In this document: in pieces, positions 1 to 10,105 of the stretch
How the letters are laid out: the number at the start of each line of letters is the position of its first letter
How positions within the stretch are numbered: the stretch's first letter is position 1
Assembly: GCF_029581395.1 (NCBI RefSeq)
Contig: NZ_CP121113.1
Location: 2,538,001 to 2,602,000, forward strand
Direction of reading: 5' to 3'
DNA from: Roseinatronobacter sp. S2
GTDB taxonomy: Bacteria > Pseudomonadota > Alphaproteobacteria > Rhodobacterales > Rhodobacteraceae
DNA length: 64,000 nucleotides
Made by a program: the position numbers and the translations under genes
The notes under the pieces: generated by a model
What the model was told of the DNA's origin: nothing
Database searches by the model: none
The model's input: the letters and a program-made list of their open reading frames with translations, nothing else

Positions 1-1004
1 AGCTGATGGCAGATTTTGATGTGCAGTTCGAGCCATCCGCCTATCTGCCGACCGTTGTGGGCTATTATACGGACCCGGATGGCAACATGCTGTCTTTCCC
101 GTTCAACAGCTCCACGCCGATCATGTACTACAACAAGGATATCTTTGAAGCCGCCGGGCTGGACCCTGAACAGCCCCCCCAGACATGGGCGGAAATGGAA
201 ACGGCATCCGTTGCCATTCTGGAAGCCGGCGCGGCCCCTTGTGGCTTCACCACGTCATGGCCAAGCTGGGTGATGCTGGAAAACTTCAGCGCGTGGCACA
301 ACATTCCGCTGGGCACACAGGAAAACGGCTTTGCCGGTTTTGACACCGAATTCGTGTTCAACAACGAACTGGTTGCGACCCATTGGGACAACCTGAAGGC
401 ATGGCAGGACGCAGGCGCGTTCCGCTGGGGTGGTCCGAACACCGGCCCCGACGCCTTCCCGGCGTTCTACTCAGGTGAATGCGCGATGGTCTTCGGGTCT
501 TCCGCCAGCCGCGCAGGTGTGTTGCGCAACACCGACTTCAATGTCGGCTATGGCTTCCAGCCATATTATGACACCGTAGAAGGTGCCCCGCAAAACACCA
601 TCATCGGCGGCGCAACCCTGTGGGTGCTGCAAGGCAAGGATGCTGCGGAATACGAAGGCGTTGCGCGTTTCTTCGAATATCTGTCGCAACCCGAAGTGCA
701 GGCGCAATGGCACCAGGACACCGGCTACCTGCCAATCACGCAGGCTGCGTTCGACCTGACACGCGAACAGGGGTATTATGATGAAAACCCCGGCGCAGAT
801 ACGTCGATCCTGCAAATGACGCTGAATGAACCGACCGAGAATTCCAAAGGTTTGCGGTTTGGCAGCTTCGTGCAGATCCGCGACATCATTTCGGAAGAAA
901 TGGAATCGGTCATGACCGGCGCGAAAACCGGTCAGGAAGCGGCTGATAATGCAGTCAGCCGTGGGAACGCATTGCTGCGCGAATTCGAAGCGGCCATGAA
1001 CTAA
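1..1004 (+). CDS. ugpB: sn-glycerol-3-phosphate ABC transporter substrate-binding protein (5' partial)
   Basis: Periplasmic solute-binding protein of the Ugp importer, which captures sn-glycerol-3-phosphate or glycerophosphodiesters. The window edge cuts the 5' end: the reading frame is open from base 3, so the ATG at 6 is probably internal, and the signal peptide and about 100 N-terminal residues are missing. The visible 332 residues have the family features: a PFNSSTPIMYYNKD strand, the segment ending TWAE, and a C-terminal helix with FVQIRDIISEEME. Gene order B-A-E-C-Q downstream supports the specific Ugp assignment over a generic sugar-binding protein. A strong hairpin follows the stop codon, a common way to keep binding-protein mRNA more abundant than permease mRNA. 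Confidence 0.9.
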   Translation, partial: LMADFDVQFEPSAYLPTVVGYYTDPDGNMLSFPFNSSTPIMYYNKDIFEAAGLDPEQPPQTWAEMETASVAILEAGAAPCGFTTSWPSWVMLENFSAWHNIPLGTQENGFAGFDTEFVFNNELVATHWDNLKAWQDAGAFRWGGPNTGPDAFPAFYSGECAMVFGSSASRAGVLRNTDFNVGYGFQPYYDTVEGAPQNTIIGGATLWVLQGKDAAEYEGVARFFEYLSQPEVQAQWHQDTGYLPITQAAFDLTREQGYYDENPGADTSILQMTLNEPTENSKGLRFGSFVQIRDIISEEMESVMTGAKTGQEAADNAVSRGNALLREFEAAMN

Positions 1005-1023
1005 ACCCCTTGATCGAACCTGC

Positions 1024-1050
1024 ACCCCCGGCATAACCCTTGCCGGGGGT
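1024..1050 (+). terminator. intercistronic hairpin after ugpB
   Basis: A perfect 10-bp inverted repeat (ACCCCCGGCA / TGCCGGGGGT) with a 7-nt loop lies 20 bases after the ugpB stop. No long T run follows, so it is more likely an attenuator or mRNA-stabilising hairpin between ugpB and ugpA than a full terminator. Confidence 0.7.
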
Positions 1051-1083
1051 GCTTTCGTTGGACGATAGCCAAGGCCACACGAC

Positions 1084-1968
1084 ATGCAAACCAAACGGAT
1101 GACTTTTTCCAGCGGATGGCTGCCCTATGCCCTGCTGGCCCCGCAGGTGATCATCACGCTGATCTTCTTCATCTGGCCCGCATCACAGGCACTTTATCAA
1201 TCTGTGCTGCGACAGGACATTTTCGGGCTGCGCACTGAATTCGTAGGTCTGGACAATTTCGCGCGCCTGCTGAACGATCCGCTGTATCTGAACTCGCTGA
1301 ATGTGACCTTCTGGTTCAGTGTCGGCACAACATTCCTGTCGATGTCGGTCGCGCTGCTATTTGCGGTGATGGTCAACCGCATGATCCGCTCACGCGACAG
1401 CTACACCACCTTTCTGGTCTGGCCCTACGCTGTGGCACCCGCGATTGCGGGTGTGCTGTGGTGGTTTATCTTCAACCCGTCTATCGGGATCATGCCCTAC
1501 ATGCTCAAGGGGTTCGGCTATGACTGGAACCACCGTTCCAGCAGCACTGATGCCATGATCCTGATCATCGTGGCGGCTGCATGGAAGCAGATCAGCTACA
1601 ACTTCCTGTTCTTCCTTGCGGGTCTTCAGTCCATTCCACAAAGCCTGATCGAAGCTGCCGCTATTGATGGTGCAAGCCGGATGAAACGCTTCTGGACCAT
1701 CGTGTTTCCACTGCTGTCGCCGATCACGTTCTTTCTGATGGTGGTCAATGTGGTCTACGCCATGTTCGACACATTCGGCGTGATCCATGCCACAACCGAA
1801 GGCGGGCCTGCGCAAGCCACGAACATTCTGGTCTACAAGGTCTATCGTGATGGTTTCGTGAACCTGAACCTTGGGTCTTCTGCTGCGCAATCCGTGATCC
1901 TGATGGCAATCGTCGTCATCCTGACCGTCATCCAGTTCCGCTATATCGAGCGGCGCGTAAACTACTGA
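1084..1968 (+). CDS. ugpA: sn-glycerol-3-phosphate ABC transporter permease UgpA
   Basis: One of the two inner-membrane permease subunits of the Ugp importer, 294 aa, the usual length. It has about six hydrophobic segments, beginning with the [17 protein letters not shown] segment. The cytoplasmic EAA loop that docks on the ATPase is visible as [20 protein letters not shown] at about residues 193-212. It lies 79 bp after ugpB, across a hairpin, and 13 bp before ugpE, so it is in the same operon. Confidence 0.94.
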   Translation: MQTKRMTFSSGWLPYALLAPQVIITLIFFIWPASQALYQSVLRQDIFGLRTEFVGLDNFARLLNDPLYLNSLNVTFWFSVGTTFLSMSVALLFAVMVNRMIRSRDSYTTFLVWPYAVAPAIAGVLWWFIFNPSIGIMPYMLKGFGYDWNHRSSSTDAMILIIVAAAWKQISYNFLFFLAGLQSIPQSLIEAAAIDGASRMKRFWTIVFPLLSPITFFLMVVNVVYAMFDTFGVIHATTEGGPAQATNILVYKVYRDGFVNLNLGSSAAQSVILMAIVVILTVIQFRYIERRVNY

Positions 1969-1981
1969 AGGGGCGCGGCAA

Positions 1982-2830
1982 ATGGTCGAAAACAACCGTT
2001 GGGGCAATCTACTGGCCCATATCATCCTGATCCTTGGCGTGGCGATCGTGATCTTTCCGGTCTATGTGGCGATCATTGCATCCACGCATCCGTCCGGCAC
2101 CTTCTTGCGCGGCGTCATGCCGCTTTTGCCGGGGCCGAATGCGCTGGAAAACTACAAGACCGTCATCGTCGAAGGGCGCTCGCGCGCAGGCACCCCGCCA
2201 ATCGGGGGCATGTTGTGGAACAGCTTTGTGATGGCAATGGCGATCACCATAGGCAAGCTGTCCATCTCGCTTCTGTCAGCCTTCGCGATCGTCTATTTCC
2301 GCTTCCCTTTCCGCATCTTCTTTTTCTGGGTCATCTTCCTGACCCTGATGCTGCCGGTTGAAGTGCGGATTCTGCCGACCTTTCAGGTGGTGGCCGATCT
2401 GGGGATGCTGAACTCTTTCGCGGGCCTGTCGATCCCGCTGATTGCCAGCGCCACCGCCACTTTCCTGTTCCGGCAGTTTTTCATGACCGTGCCAGAAGAG
2501 TTGATGGAAGCCGCCCGTGTCGACGGCGCAGGTCCGATGAAGTTCTTCAAAGACATCCTGATGCCGCTGTCGATCACCAATATCGCGGCGCTGTTCGTGA
2601 TCATGTTTATCTATGGCTGGAACCAATACTTGTGGCCCCTGCTGATCACCACAGACCCCGAATATTACACCATCGTCATGGGCATTCAGCGCATGGTCAC
2701 AGGCGGGGACAGTGAACCGCTTTGGCATCTTGTCATGGCAACCGTCGTGCTGGCTGCCCTGCCCCCGATCCTTGTGATCCTGTTCATGCAACGCCTGTTT
2801 GTCAAAGGCCTGACCGAGACGGAGAAATAA
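1982..2830 (+). CDS. ugpE: sn-glycerol-3-phosphate ABC transporter permease UgpE
   Basis: Second membrane permease of the Ugp importer, 282 aa and about six transmembrane segments. The EAA docking loop reads [20 protein letters not shown] (about residues 177-196). The C-terminal part contains the family-typical WNQYLWPLL stretch. It starts 13 bp after ugpA and ends 1 bp before the ugpC start, so translation of E and C is probably coupled. Confidence 0.94.
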   Translation: MVENNRWGNLLAHIILILGVAIVIFPVYVAIIASTHPSGTFLRGVMPLLPGPNALENYKTVIVEGRSRAGTPPIGGMLWNSFVMAMAITIGKLSISLLSAFAIVYFRFPFRIFFFWVIFLTLMLPVEVRILPTFQVVADLGMLNSFAGLSIPLIASATATFLFRQFFMTVPEELMEAARVDGAGPMKFFKDILMPLSITNIAALFVIMFIYGWNQYLWPLLITTDPEYYTIVMGIQRMVTGGDSEPLWHLVMATVVLAALPPILVILFMQRLFVKGLTETEK

Positions 2831-2831
2831 A

Positions 2832-3884
2832 ATGGCCTCCATTAATATGGATAACCTGCACAAGGTCTATACAGGCGGCGTGCGCGCAGTAACCAGCATC
2901 AACCTTGATATCGCGGATGGTGAAATGATTGTGCTGGTCGGCCCGTCGGGCTGCGGCAAATCCACGCTTCTGCGCATGGTCGCGGGGCTGGAAACCATCA
3001 GCGAAGGCACCCTGAAAATCGGGGACCGCGTGGTCAACACTCTGGAACCGGCGGATCGCGACATTGCGATGGTGTTCCAGAACTATGCGCTGTATCCGCA
3101 TATGTCGGTGTTCAACAATCTGGCCTACGGGTTGAAAAATCGCGGTTTTTCCAAGGCGGAAATTGATCGCCGCGTGCGTGAAGCTGCCGAAATGCTGGAA
3201 ATCGGCCAGTTTCTGGACCGCAAGCCGCGCCAGCTATCGGGCGGGCAACGCCAGCGTGTGGCCATGGGCCGTGCGCTTGTGCGCGAACCGGCGGCGTTTC
3301 TGTTCGACGAGCCGCTGTCGAACCTTGACGCGAAGCTGCGGGTGCAGATGCGTGTCGAAATCCGGCAGTTGCAGAAGCGGCTGGCCACCACATCGCTGTA
3401 TGTGACCCATGACCAGCTTGAAGCGCTGACCATGGCCGACCGTCTGGTTGTCCTGAATGGCGGGCAGATCGAACAGGTCGGCACGCCGATGGACGTGTAT
3501 TCACGCCCCGAAACCACCTTTGTGGCAGGCTTCATCGGATCGCCTGCAATGAACATGCTGCCAGCGGAATATATGCGCAGCACCCAGCAGGCAGACAGTC
3601 TGGCACATATCCCGCAAGCCGCCGACCTGATCGGAATACGCCCCGAAGATTTCGCGCTGGACACCCCCGGTGATGGCGACCTGATCCTGACCGGAACATT
3701 GTTGCTGCTGGAACCTGCGGGCGCAGAAAGCCATTTGCACTTGCGGTTTGACGGGTTAAACGAGAATATGATCGTGCGCCTGCCACATGTCCCGTCGGTC
3801 ACGGAAGGCCAGTCCTTGTCCTTCGCGGTGCGGCGTGACAGTTTGCACCCGTTTGACCGCGCCACCGGCAAGCGCGTTTCATAA
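2832..3884 (+). CDS. ugpC: sn-glycerol-3-phosphate ABC transporter ATP-binding protein UgpC
   Basis: Cytoplasmic ATPase of the Ugp importer, in the MalK/CUT1 group. Walker [10 protein letters not shown] is at residues 37-45, the signature LSGGQ at 135-139, and Walker B FLFDEP at 156-161, followed by the switch His in YVTHDQ. The C-terminal 110 residues form the regulatory OB-like (TOBE) domain expected of this group, giving a normal 350 aa. It directly abuts ugpE and precedes ugpQ by 15 bp. Confidence 0.94.
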   Translation: MASINMDNLHKVYTGGVRAVTSINLDIADGEMIVLVGPSGCGKSTLLRMVAGLETISEGTLKIGDRVVNTLEPADRDIAMVFQNYALYPHMSVFNNLAYGLKNRGFSKAEIDRRVREAAEMLEIGQFLDRKPRQLSGGQRQRVAMGRALVREPAAFLFDEPLSNLDAKLRVQMRVEIRQLQKRLATTSLYVTHDQLEALTMADRLVVLNGGQIEQVGTPMDVYSRPETTFVAGFIGSPAMNMLPAEYMRSTQQADSLAHIPQAADLIGIRPEDFALDTPGDGDLILTGTLLLLEPAGAESHLHLRFDGLNENMIVRLPHVPSVTEGQSLSFAVRRDSLHPFDRATGKRVS

Positions 3885-3899
3885 TCAAGGCACGCACAC

Positions 3900-4811
3900 A
3901 TGACCAATTTCCTGCGCCGCACTGCGGGGCACCCCCAGATTTACGGGCATCGCGGCGCGCGCGGCGTGCTGCCTGAAAACACAATGGCTGGCTTCGCCTA
4001 TCTGCGCGATATCGGTGTAACGGCCGTTGAACTGGATGTTCAGAATGCGCGCGGGCGTGTGCCGGTTGTTTTGCATGACCCGCTTGTGCCAATGGCCCAT
4101 ACCCGCGATGCGCACGGAAACTGGCTGCCTGCGCCCGGACCAAAGGTTATTGATCTCAGCGTTGATGACCTGCGCCGCTATGATATAGGGCGGATGAATC
4201 CCGCGACAGACTATGCCGCGCGCTACCCGCAGCAACACCCGCAGGACGGGGCACGCATTCCGACCCTTGCGGAATTTCTGGACTGGGCGCAGGCCGATGC
4301 GGGCCTGCTGATCAATATCGAAATCAAATCCCATGCCCATCAGCCCGATCTGGGCGACACACCTGCGATACTGGCCGAAGATGTCGCGACACTGGTGCAG
4401 CGCTACGGGTTGGGCGCGCGGGTGGTCGTATCCTCCTTCGACTGGCGCGTGCTGTCTGCACTGCGCCAGCAGGCCCCTGACATCGCGCGTGCCCATCTCA
4501 GCTTTGAACAGCCTGGACATGAAACGAATATCACGGATGGCGGCGCGCTGATGGATGGACTTAACCGTGCAGATTTCGGCGGCAGCCTGCCCGCGCTGAT
4601 CGCCGCACAGGGTGCGAAAGCGTGGTGCCCCTATTTTGCCGACCTGACACCTGAAGATCTGGCACAGGCCCATGCGCATGATCTGGTGGTCAATGTCTGG
4701 ACCGTCAATAATGACGACGATATCCGCCGCATGATTGCGATGGGCGTGGACGGGATTATCACAGACTACCCCACCCGCGTGCAGCACCTGCTTGGGGTTG
4801 CCGTGCCCTGA
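3900..4811 (+). CDS. ugpQ: glycerophosphodiester phosphodiesterase UgpQ
   Basis: Hydrolyses glycerophosphodiesters to glycerol-3-phosphate plus an alcohol, so the operon can use deacylated phospholipids as a phosphorus and carbon source. The TIM-barrel GDPD motifs are present: GHRGARGVLPENT (catalytic His and Glu), VELDVQ (metal-binding acid pair) and LHDP (second catalytic His). The NIEIK strand and the C-terminal VNVWTVN and DGIITDYP are also typical. It has 303 aa and no signal peptide, so it is cytosolic like UgpQ rather than periplasmic like GlpQ. It is the last gene of the ugp operon. Confidence 0.93.
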   Translation: MTNFLRRTAGHPQIYGHRGARGVLPENTMAGFAYLRDIGVTAVELDVQNARGRVPVVLHDPLVPMAHTRDAHGNWLPAPGPKVIDLSVDDLRRYDIGRMNPATDYAARYPQQHPQDGARIPTLAEFLDWAQADAGLLINIEIKSHAHQPDLGDTPAILAEDVATLVQRYGLGARVVVSSFDWRVLSALRQQAPDIARAHLSFEQPGHETNITDGGALMDGLNRADFGGSLPALIAAQGAKAWCPYFADLTPEDLAQAHAHDLVVNVWTVNNDDDIRRMIAMGVDGIITDYPTRVQHLLGVAVP

Positions 4812-4853
4812 CACGGAAGACACGAAACGCCAGCCTCAGGCTGCGTGACACAC

Positions 4854-5094
4854 TTGCGGGTGGTTTTGGCCTTTTGCTGCTCTTCACGCTTGGATACAGC
4901 CCGCGCTATCGGTGGGCCGGGGTCTGCCGATCCGACATTATAAGAATGCAGTTTATGCAAGCTGCATACTCCGGCATCAAAGGCTTGGACTATCAACAGC
5001 CAAATCGGCAGGCCGCGGGACGGCCCACCGATGGCGCGGCGGGCTGCGCCCTTTGCTCCGCGCCTTGGGGCTTTCCCGATGTCTGCAAAAGGCC
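4854..5094 (+). repeat. dispersed structured repeat, copy 1
   Basis: First of four similar intergenic elements (others at 15356, 23541 and 30898, all on the plus strand). It has nested inverted repeats. Outer stem ATCGGTGGGCC (4908-4918) pairs perfectly with GGCCCACCGAT (5022-5032). An inner stem GGTCTGCCGAT (4921-4931) pairs with ATCGGCAGGCC (5004-5014) with one G-T wobble. A small hairpin TATGCA/TGCATA lies at 4954-4968. A 3' hairpin pairs GGCGCGG (5033-5039) with CCGCGCC (5058-5064), with GGGC/GCCC inside it. It fills the gap between the convergent ugpQ and rhomboid genes. I see no conserved reading frame, because the spacer length varies by one base between copies. Confidence 0.85.
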
Positions 5095-5137
5095 AGTTCC
5101 AGCCCACCTGCCCCACCGCAGCCCATGCTGACGCCCG

Positions 5138-5917
5138 CTACCTTCTGCGCCAGGGGTTGGGCCGGAACCGTGCCGGTTTGCCCGCTTTCGGAACATTGGA
5201 CGCAACGAAACGATAGCGCGCTTCCGGGTGTGGTGGCTGGCCAAGGCAACGTGACCAGAACGCCCGTCCGCCCAGCCGCTGCCATAGCGGGTATGACAGC
5301 GCGACACCGGCCATGAACCCGCCCGCATGCGCCCAATAGGCCACGCCCCCCACACCCGCCGGTGCGGAAACGCCGCCCAGAATTTGCAACGCGAACCAGC
5401 CCCCCAACACCACCCATGCCGGTGCCGGTATGACGCGGAAAATAATGATCAGGAACAGAAACAAATCCACCCGTGCGCGCGGGTAGAACAACAGATACCC
5501 GCCCAACACACCCGCAATCGCGCCCGACGCGCCCACCATGGGAATAACCGAAGTCGGGTCTGCGGCAAATTGCAGGCCCGCCGCCGCCACGCCGCACAGC
5601 AGGTAGAACCCCAAAAACCGGAAATGCCCCCAGACATCTTCCATGTTGTTGCCGAATATCCACAAGAACAACAGGTTGGACCCCAGATGCACCAGATCAC
5701 CATGCAGGAACTGGTGTGTCAGAAGCGTTGCATACCCTTCGCCCATGCCAAGGCGTGCGGGCAACATTCCCCAGCTTTGGAAAAAATGCATCAAGGCGCG
5801 TTCCTGCGCGAACAGGCCCGAGTACCCTATGAACACGACAATATTCGCGACAATCAGCGCATAGGTCACATAGGGTCTGCGGGCAGAAGGGTTATGGTCG
5901 CGGATGGGAATTAACAT
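5138..5917 (-). CDS. rhomboid-family intramembrane serine protease
   Basis: Polytopic membrane protease that cuts substrates within or near transmembrane helices. The catalytic Ser is in GASGAIAG and the catalytic His in AHAGGFMAG. The family's HLGSNLLFLWIFG helix (His and Asn of the oxyanion region) is visible upstream. About six hydrophobic segments and a short basic C-terminal tail give 259 aa from the ATG at 5917 (MLIPIRDHNPS, the usual start in this group), rather than five codons earlier. It faces ugpQ tail to tail and lies downstream of clpA, separated from it by a terminator. The substrate cannot be read from the sequence. Confidence 0.9.
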   Translation of the reverse strand: MLIPIRDHNPSARRPYVTYALIVANIVVFIGYSGLFAQERALMHFFQSWGMLPARLGMGEGYATLLTHQFLHGDLVHLGSNLLFLWIFGNNMEDVWGHFRFLGFYLLCGVAAAGLQFAADPTSVIPMVGASGAIAGVLGGYLLFYPRARVDLFLFLIIIFRVIPAPAWVVLGGWFALQILGGVSAPAGVGGVAYWAHAGGFMAGVALSYPLWQRLGGRAFWSRCLGQPPHPEARYRFVASNVPKAGKPARFRPNPWRRR

Positions 5918-5925
5918 GCTGCTGG

Positions 5926-5965
5926 TCCACAAAACGAAGGCGCCCGAACTGTATGTCCGGGCGCC
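5926..5965 (-). terminator. rho-independent terminator after clpA
   Basis: On the minus strand a hairpin with an 8-bp GC stem (GGCGCCCG / CGGGCGCC, 5939-5965) plus two further pairs is followed by a T-rich stretch. It lies 48 bp after the clpA stop and just before the rhomboid start, so it separates the two genes. Confidence 0.75.
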
Positions 5966-6013
5966 ATGTCATTCATCAAGCCCGTTCCCCAATGGGACAC
6001 AGGGCTGGCATGG

Positions 6014-8332
6014 TCAGTCAGCCGTCAGCAAAGGCGGGTTTTTTCCCGTCAGACGCTTGGCTTCCGGCCCTTCGACCGTCAGGGAAATCTTGCCATCCAG
6101 CACATGCACGCGCACAACGCCGCCCTTTGTCAGCTTGCCGAACAGCAGTTCTTCGGCCAGGGGCTTTTTGATGTGTTCCTGAATGACACGCGCCAGCGGG
6201 CGCGCCCCCATCTTGTCATCATAGCCTTTGTCGGCCAGCCATGCGGCCGCTTCTTCGGACAGCTCGATCGTGACGTTGCGGTCCATAAGCTGCGCTTCCA
6301 GTTGCAGTACGAACTTCTCGACAACCTGAACGATAACCGATTTGGGCAATGGCGCGAAGCTGATGACCGCATCCAGACGGTTGCGGAATTCAGGCGTGAA
6401 TGTCCGTTCAATCGCGGCAGTGTCTTCGCCTTCGCGCCGGTCGCGACCAAAGCCTATGGCGGCTTTCGCCTGTTCGGTGGCACCCGCATTCGATGTCATG
6501 ATCAGGATAACATTGCGGAAATTCACGGTCCGCCCGTTATGATCCGTCAGTTGGCCGTGATCCATGACCTGCAACAAGATGTTATAGACATCCGGGTGGG
6601 CCTTTTCGATTTCATCCAGAAGCAGCACACAATGCGGGTGTTGATCCACCCCATCGGTCAGCAGACCACCCTGATCGAACCCGACATAGCCGGGGGGCGC
6701 CCCGATCAGGCGTGAAACAGCGTGCTTTTCCATGTATTCCGACATGTCAAAGCGCAACAGCTCAACACCCAGACTGTCGGCAAGCTGTTTGGCCACTTCG
6801 GTTTTACCAACACCGGTCGGACCTGCGAACAGGTAATTCCCGATTGGTTTTTCCGGTTCACGCAGACCCGCGCGCGACAGCTTGATCGCGGACGACAATG
6901 CCTCGATTGCCGGACCTTGCCCGAAGACAACGCGCTTCAGGGTGCGTTCCAGATCGCGCAGCACTTCGGCATCATCCTTGGACACATTCTTCGGCGGAAT
7001 GCGTGCGATCTTGGCAACCACAGCCTCAATTTCTTTGGGGCTGATGGTTTTGCGACGCTTGGATTCGGTCAGCAAGTGTTGCGCGGCCCCTGCTTCATCA
7101 ATCACGTCAATCGCCTTGTCGGGCAATTTGCGGTCATTGATATAGCGTGCGGCCAGTTCCACTGCGGTCTTGATGGCTTCGTTCGTGTAGCGGATTTCGT
7201 GGTGTTCCTCGAAATACGGCTTCAGCCCCATCAGGATTTTGATCGAATCCTCGACCGTGGGTTCCGCCACATCAATTTTCTGGAAGCGCCGCGACAAGGC
7301 GCGGTCTTTTTCGAAATGCTGGCGGAATTCCTTGTAGGTGGTCGATCCCATGCAGCGCAGCTTGCCGCCCTGCAATGCAGGTTTCAGCAGGTTGGATGCA
7401 TCCATGGCCCCGCCCGAAGTGGCGCCCGCACCGATGACAGTGTGGATTTCATCAATGAACAGAACCGCGTCGGGGTGATCTTCAAGTTCCTGCATCACGG
7501 ATTTCAGGCGTTCCTCGAAATCACCGCGATAACGCGTGCCCGCCAGAAGTGCGCCCATATCCAGCGAATAGATCGTGGAATGCGCCAAAATCTCGGGCGT
7601 TTGCCCTTCGACGATTTTCTTGGCCAGCCCTTCGGCAATAGCTGTCTTGCCGACGCCCGGATCCCCCACCAAAAGCGGGTTGTTCTTGCGCCGGCGGCAC
7701 AGAACCTGAATGCAACGTTCCACTTCAGGGCCGCGGCCGATCAGCGGGTCTACTTCGCCCTTGCGGGCCTTTGCGTTCAGATCGACACAGAATTTGCCCA
7801 ATGCGGTTTCCTTGGGCTTTTCGTCAGTGCCGGATGTGCTGGCTTGCTCTTCATCCGCACCACTGACCGGGCGCGCTTCAGAGAAGCTGGAATTCTTGGC
7901 CACGCCATGCGCGATGAAATTCACCGCATCATAGCGCGTCATGTCCTGTTCTTGCAGGAAATAGGCCGCGTTTGATTCGCGTTCGGCGAAAATGGCGACC
8001 AGCACATTTGCCCCCGTCACCTCATTGCGGCCAGAGCTTTGGACATGGATCGCCGCGCGCTGGATTACGCGCTGGAATGCCGCAGTCGGCACGGCTTCGG
8101 ACCCTTCGACATCGGTCACGAGGGAGGTCAGTTCTTCCTCGATGAAATCGTTGAGGGTCTTGCGCAATTCGTCAAGATCGACATTGCAGGCCTGCATCAC
8201 GCGGCTGGCATCGGGTTCGTCAATCAGCGACGAAAGCAAATGCTCCAGCGTTGCGAATTCGTGCCGCCGGGAATTGGCCAATGCCAAGGCCCCGTGGATG
8301 GATTGTTCCAGTGTGGCTGAAAATGATGGCAC
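6014..8332 (-). CDS. clpA: ATP-dependent Clp protease ATP-binding subunit ClpA
   Basis: Hsp100 unfoldase that feeds substrates to ClpP, 772 aa. It has the N-domain double repeat (about 1-145) and two AAA+ modules: Walker A GDPGVGKT with Walker B VLFIDEIH in the first, and [10 protein letters not shown] with LLLDEIE in the second. An IGF loop for ClpP docking is present (IGFGRDRR, about residue 625), which separates ClpA from ClpB, as does the lack of a coiled-coil middle domain. Base 8332 gives a GTG start, with AGGAG about nine bases upstream. The adaptor gene clpS, often next to clpA, is not visible on either side. Confidence 0.95.
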   Translation of the reverse strand: MPSFSATLEQSIHGALALANSRRHEFATLEHLLSSLIDEPDASRVMQACNVDLDELRKTLNDFIEEELTSLVTDVEGSEAVPTAAFQRVIQRAAIHVQSSGRNEVTGANVLVAIFAERESNAAYFLQEQDMTRYDAVNFIAHGVAKNSSFSEARPVSGADEEQASTSGTDEKPKETALGKFCVDLNAKARKGEVDPLIGRGPEVERCIQVLCRRRKNNPLLVGDPGVGKTAIAEGLAKKIVEGQTPEILAHSTIYSLDMGALLAGTRYRGDFEERLKSVMQELEDHPDAVLFIDEIHTVIGAGATSGGAMDASNLLKPALQGGKLRCMGSTTYKEFRQHFEKDRALSRRFQKIDVAEPTVEDSIKILMGLKPYFEEHHEIRYTNEAIKTAVELAARYINDRKLPDKAIDVIDEAGAAQHLLTESKRRKTISPKEIEAVVAKIARIPPKNVSKDDAEVLRDLERTLKRVVFGQGPAIEALSSAIKLSRAGLREPEKPIGNYLFAGPTGVGKTEVAKQLADSLGVELLRFDMSEYMEKHAVSRLIGAPPGYVGFDQGGLLTDGVDQHPHCVLLLDEIEKAHPDVYNILLQVMDHGQLTDHNGRTVNFRNVILIMTSNAGATEQAKAAIGFGRDRREGEDTAAIERTFTPEFRNRLDAVISFAPLPKSVIVQVVEKFVLQLEAQLMDRNVTIELSEEAAAWLADKGYDDKMGARPLARVIQEHIKKPLAEELLFGKLTKGGVVRVHVLDGKISLTVEGPEAKRLTGKNPPLLTAD

Positions 8333-8492
8333 GTCAGACGCTCCTGTATAGTTTGATCCGTTGGCCCATACCGTTGGATCAGTCTCGCCTCATACTCTTA
8401 AACTTCGGTTTTATTTTCCGCCGTTCAAGTGTTTTCTCTTAAACTTTGTCCCCAATATGCAAAACACGCAAGGATTAAGCAGTTCGCACGGG

Positions 8493-9260
8493 TCAAAACC
8501 TGTCCTTCAGCGCCCGAAGATGCGCGAATGTTTCCACATCGCTGGCCTGCGCCATCCCAAGTGCCGTTTTCATGCGGGGGTCAACGGCCCGCAAGAAAGG
8601 GTTGGTCGCCAGTTCCAGCGCAAGGGTCGCAATCGCCATAGGCAGGCCCTTGTCCCTGTCCAGACTGGACCGGGCTATGCGCGCTTGCAAGTCGGGATTT
8701 TCGCCATCCACACTTAATGCAAACGCTGCGTTCCCTTTCATATAGTCGTGCCCCGAACAAATGACAGTGTCTTCAGGCAAATTCATCAGTTTCGACAGGC
8801 TGTCCCACATCTGCGCAGGCGTGCCTTCGAACAGACGCCCACAGCCAAGGGCCATCAGGCTGTCCGCCGTGAAGGCCAGTTTGCTGTCGGCAAAGTAAAA
8901 CGCGATATGCCCCAAGGTATGGCCCGACACATCCAGCACCGTGCCGGTTTCGCCGCCAATGGCTACGCTGTCCCCGTCGCGAAGGGCGTGGTCCAGTGGC
9001 GGCAGGCGATGCGCATCTGCAACCGCCCCCCAGACACGCGCGCCGGTGGCTGCGCGCAAGTCCTGCACACCGCCGATATGGTCATCATGATGGTGCGTGA
9101 TCAGAATGTCGCTTAACGTCCAGCCCTGCGCAGCAAGGGCCTGCCGGACGGGTGCGGCTTCAGGCACATCAATGACTGCGGTTGCGCCAGATGCGGGGTC
9201 GTGCATCAAATAGGCATAATTGTCCGCCAGACAGGGCACCGCGTGCAACACAAAGGGCAT
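8493..9260 (-). CDS. gloB: hydroxyacylglutathione hydrolase (glyoxalase II)
   Basis: Second step of glutathione-dependent methylglyoxal removal: hydrolyses S-lactoylglutathione to D-lactate and glutathione. Metallo-beta-lactamase fold with the binuclear metal motif THHHDDHIGG, later metal ligands in GHTLGHIAFY, FTADSL and CSGHDY, and the C-terminal glutathione-binding domain (NPFLR). The ATG at 9260 (MPFVLHAVPCLADNYAYL) is the normal start and gives 255 aa; a start 24 codons earlier is open but unlike the family. It is divergent from the methyltransferase gene, with 95 bp between starts. Confidence 0.94.
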   Translation of the reverse strand: MPFVLHAVPCLADNYAYLMHDPASGATAVIDVPEAAPVRQALAAQGWTLSDILITHHHDDHIGGVQDLRAATGARVWGAVADAHRLPPLDHALRDGDSVAIGGETGTVLDVSGHTLGHIAFYFADSKLAFTADSLMALGCGRLFEGTPAQMWDSLSKLMNLPEDTVICSGHDYMKGNAAFALSVDGENPDLQARIARSSLDRDKGLPMAIATLALELATNPFLRAVDPRMKTALGMAQASDVETFAHLRALKDRF

Positions 9261-9355
9261 GGTCTTTTCGCTTTCATCCGTTACAGTCCCGTCAAGACTG
9301 CGCCAATCGGGCGACATGTGCAACCGAGGCATGATCAGGGGCTGAAGGGCAGACT

Positions 9356-10105
9356 ATGCATCACGATGTCCGTGCGCTGCGCGACTTCTATTACACCACC
9401 TCGCTTGGACGCGCGGCCCAGAAGGCCATGCGCGACCGGCTGCGCACCTGCTGGAGTGACACAACAGGGTTGTCGATTGCGGGGTTCGGGTTCGCAGCCC
9501 CCCTGCTGCGCCCGTTCCTGTCCGAGGCCGCGCGCGTCACCGCCCTGATGCCCGCCCAGCAAGGCGTGATGCACTGGCCTGCGGAAAGCGCCAATCATTC
9601 CGTGCTGGTTGAAGAAACGAACTGGCCACTGGCCACCGGCACAATCGACAGGCTGGTTTTCCTGCACGGGCTGGAAACATCGGACCGGCCTGCGGCCTTG
9701 CTTGAAGATGCAGCGCGCGTCATGAAAACCGGCGCCAAGGCCGTGTTCGTCCTGCCCAACAGGTCCGGCCTTTGGGCGCGGCGCGATGGCACGCCTTTTG
9801 CACTGGGCAGGCCCTATTCGCTGGGCCAGATCGAAACACAACTGACCGACCACGGATTCGCCCTTGAAAGCCACTTTGCCGCAATGTTCTTTCCGCCGCG
9901 CGACAATGCGCGCTGGCTGCGATGGGCAATGACACTGGAACGGGTTGGACAGAAACTGTCGCGCTATCATGCGGGCGGCGTTCTTATTGTGCAGGCCACG
10001 CGCGTCAGCGACACGCCCGGCACCACCGGATTGGTGGTGAAATCGCGCAAACCGCTGCGCGTGCTGGACGGGATTACCCAGCCCGGCGCGCGACCGGCAT
10101 GGTGA
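9356..10105 (+). CDS. class I SAM-dependent methyltransferase
   Basis: Cytosolic methyltransferase of unknown substrate, 249 aa. The Rossmann-like fold is suggested by LSIAGFGFAAPLL (motif I region), the DRLVFLHGLE strand, ARVMKTGAKAVFVLPN and RPYSLGQIETQL. This looks like the UbiE/Methyltransf_11 arrangement, with a degenerate glycine-rich loop. It is divergent from gloB and shares a short promoter region with it. The C-terminal 40 residues are basic and probably disordered. The family is fairly clear; the reaction is not. Confidence 0.75.
   Translation: MHHDVRALRDFYYTTSLGRAAQKAMRDRLRTCWSDTTGLSIAGFGFAAPLLRPFLSEAARVTALMPAQQGVMHWPAESANHSVLVEETNWPLATGTIDRLVFLHGLETSDRPAALLEDAARVMKTGAKAVFVLPNRSGLWARRDGTPFALGRPYSLGQIETQLTDHGFALESHFAAMFFPPRDNARWLRWAMTLERVGQKLSRYHAGGVLIVQATRVSDTPGTTGLVVKSRKPLRVLDGITQPGARPAW

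Noticed and set aside
4912..5131. Short frames of up to 134 codons inside the repeat copies (for example a frame starting MQAAY in copies 2 and 3)
   Set aside because: Frames differ between copies because of a one-base spacer change, and base changes follow stem pairing rather than codon position. Not coding.
6722..7975. Long plus-strand open frame of 417 codons opposite clpA
   Set aside because: Composition follows the antisense of clpA codons; clpA is unambiguous on the other strand.
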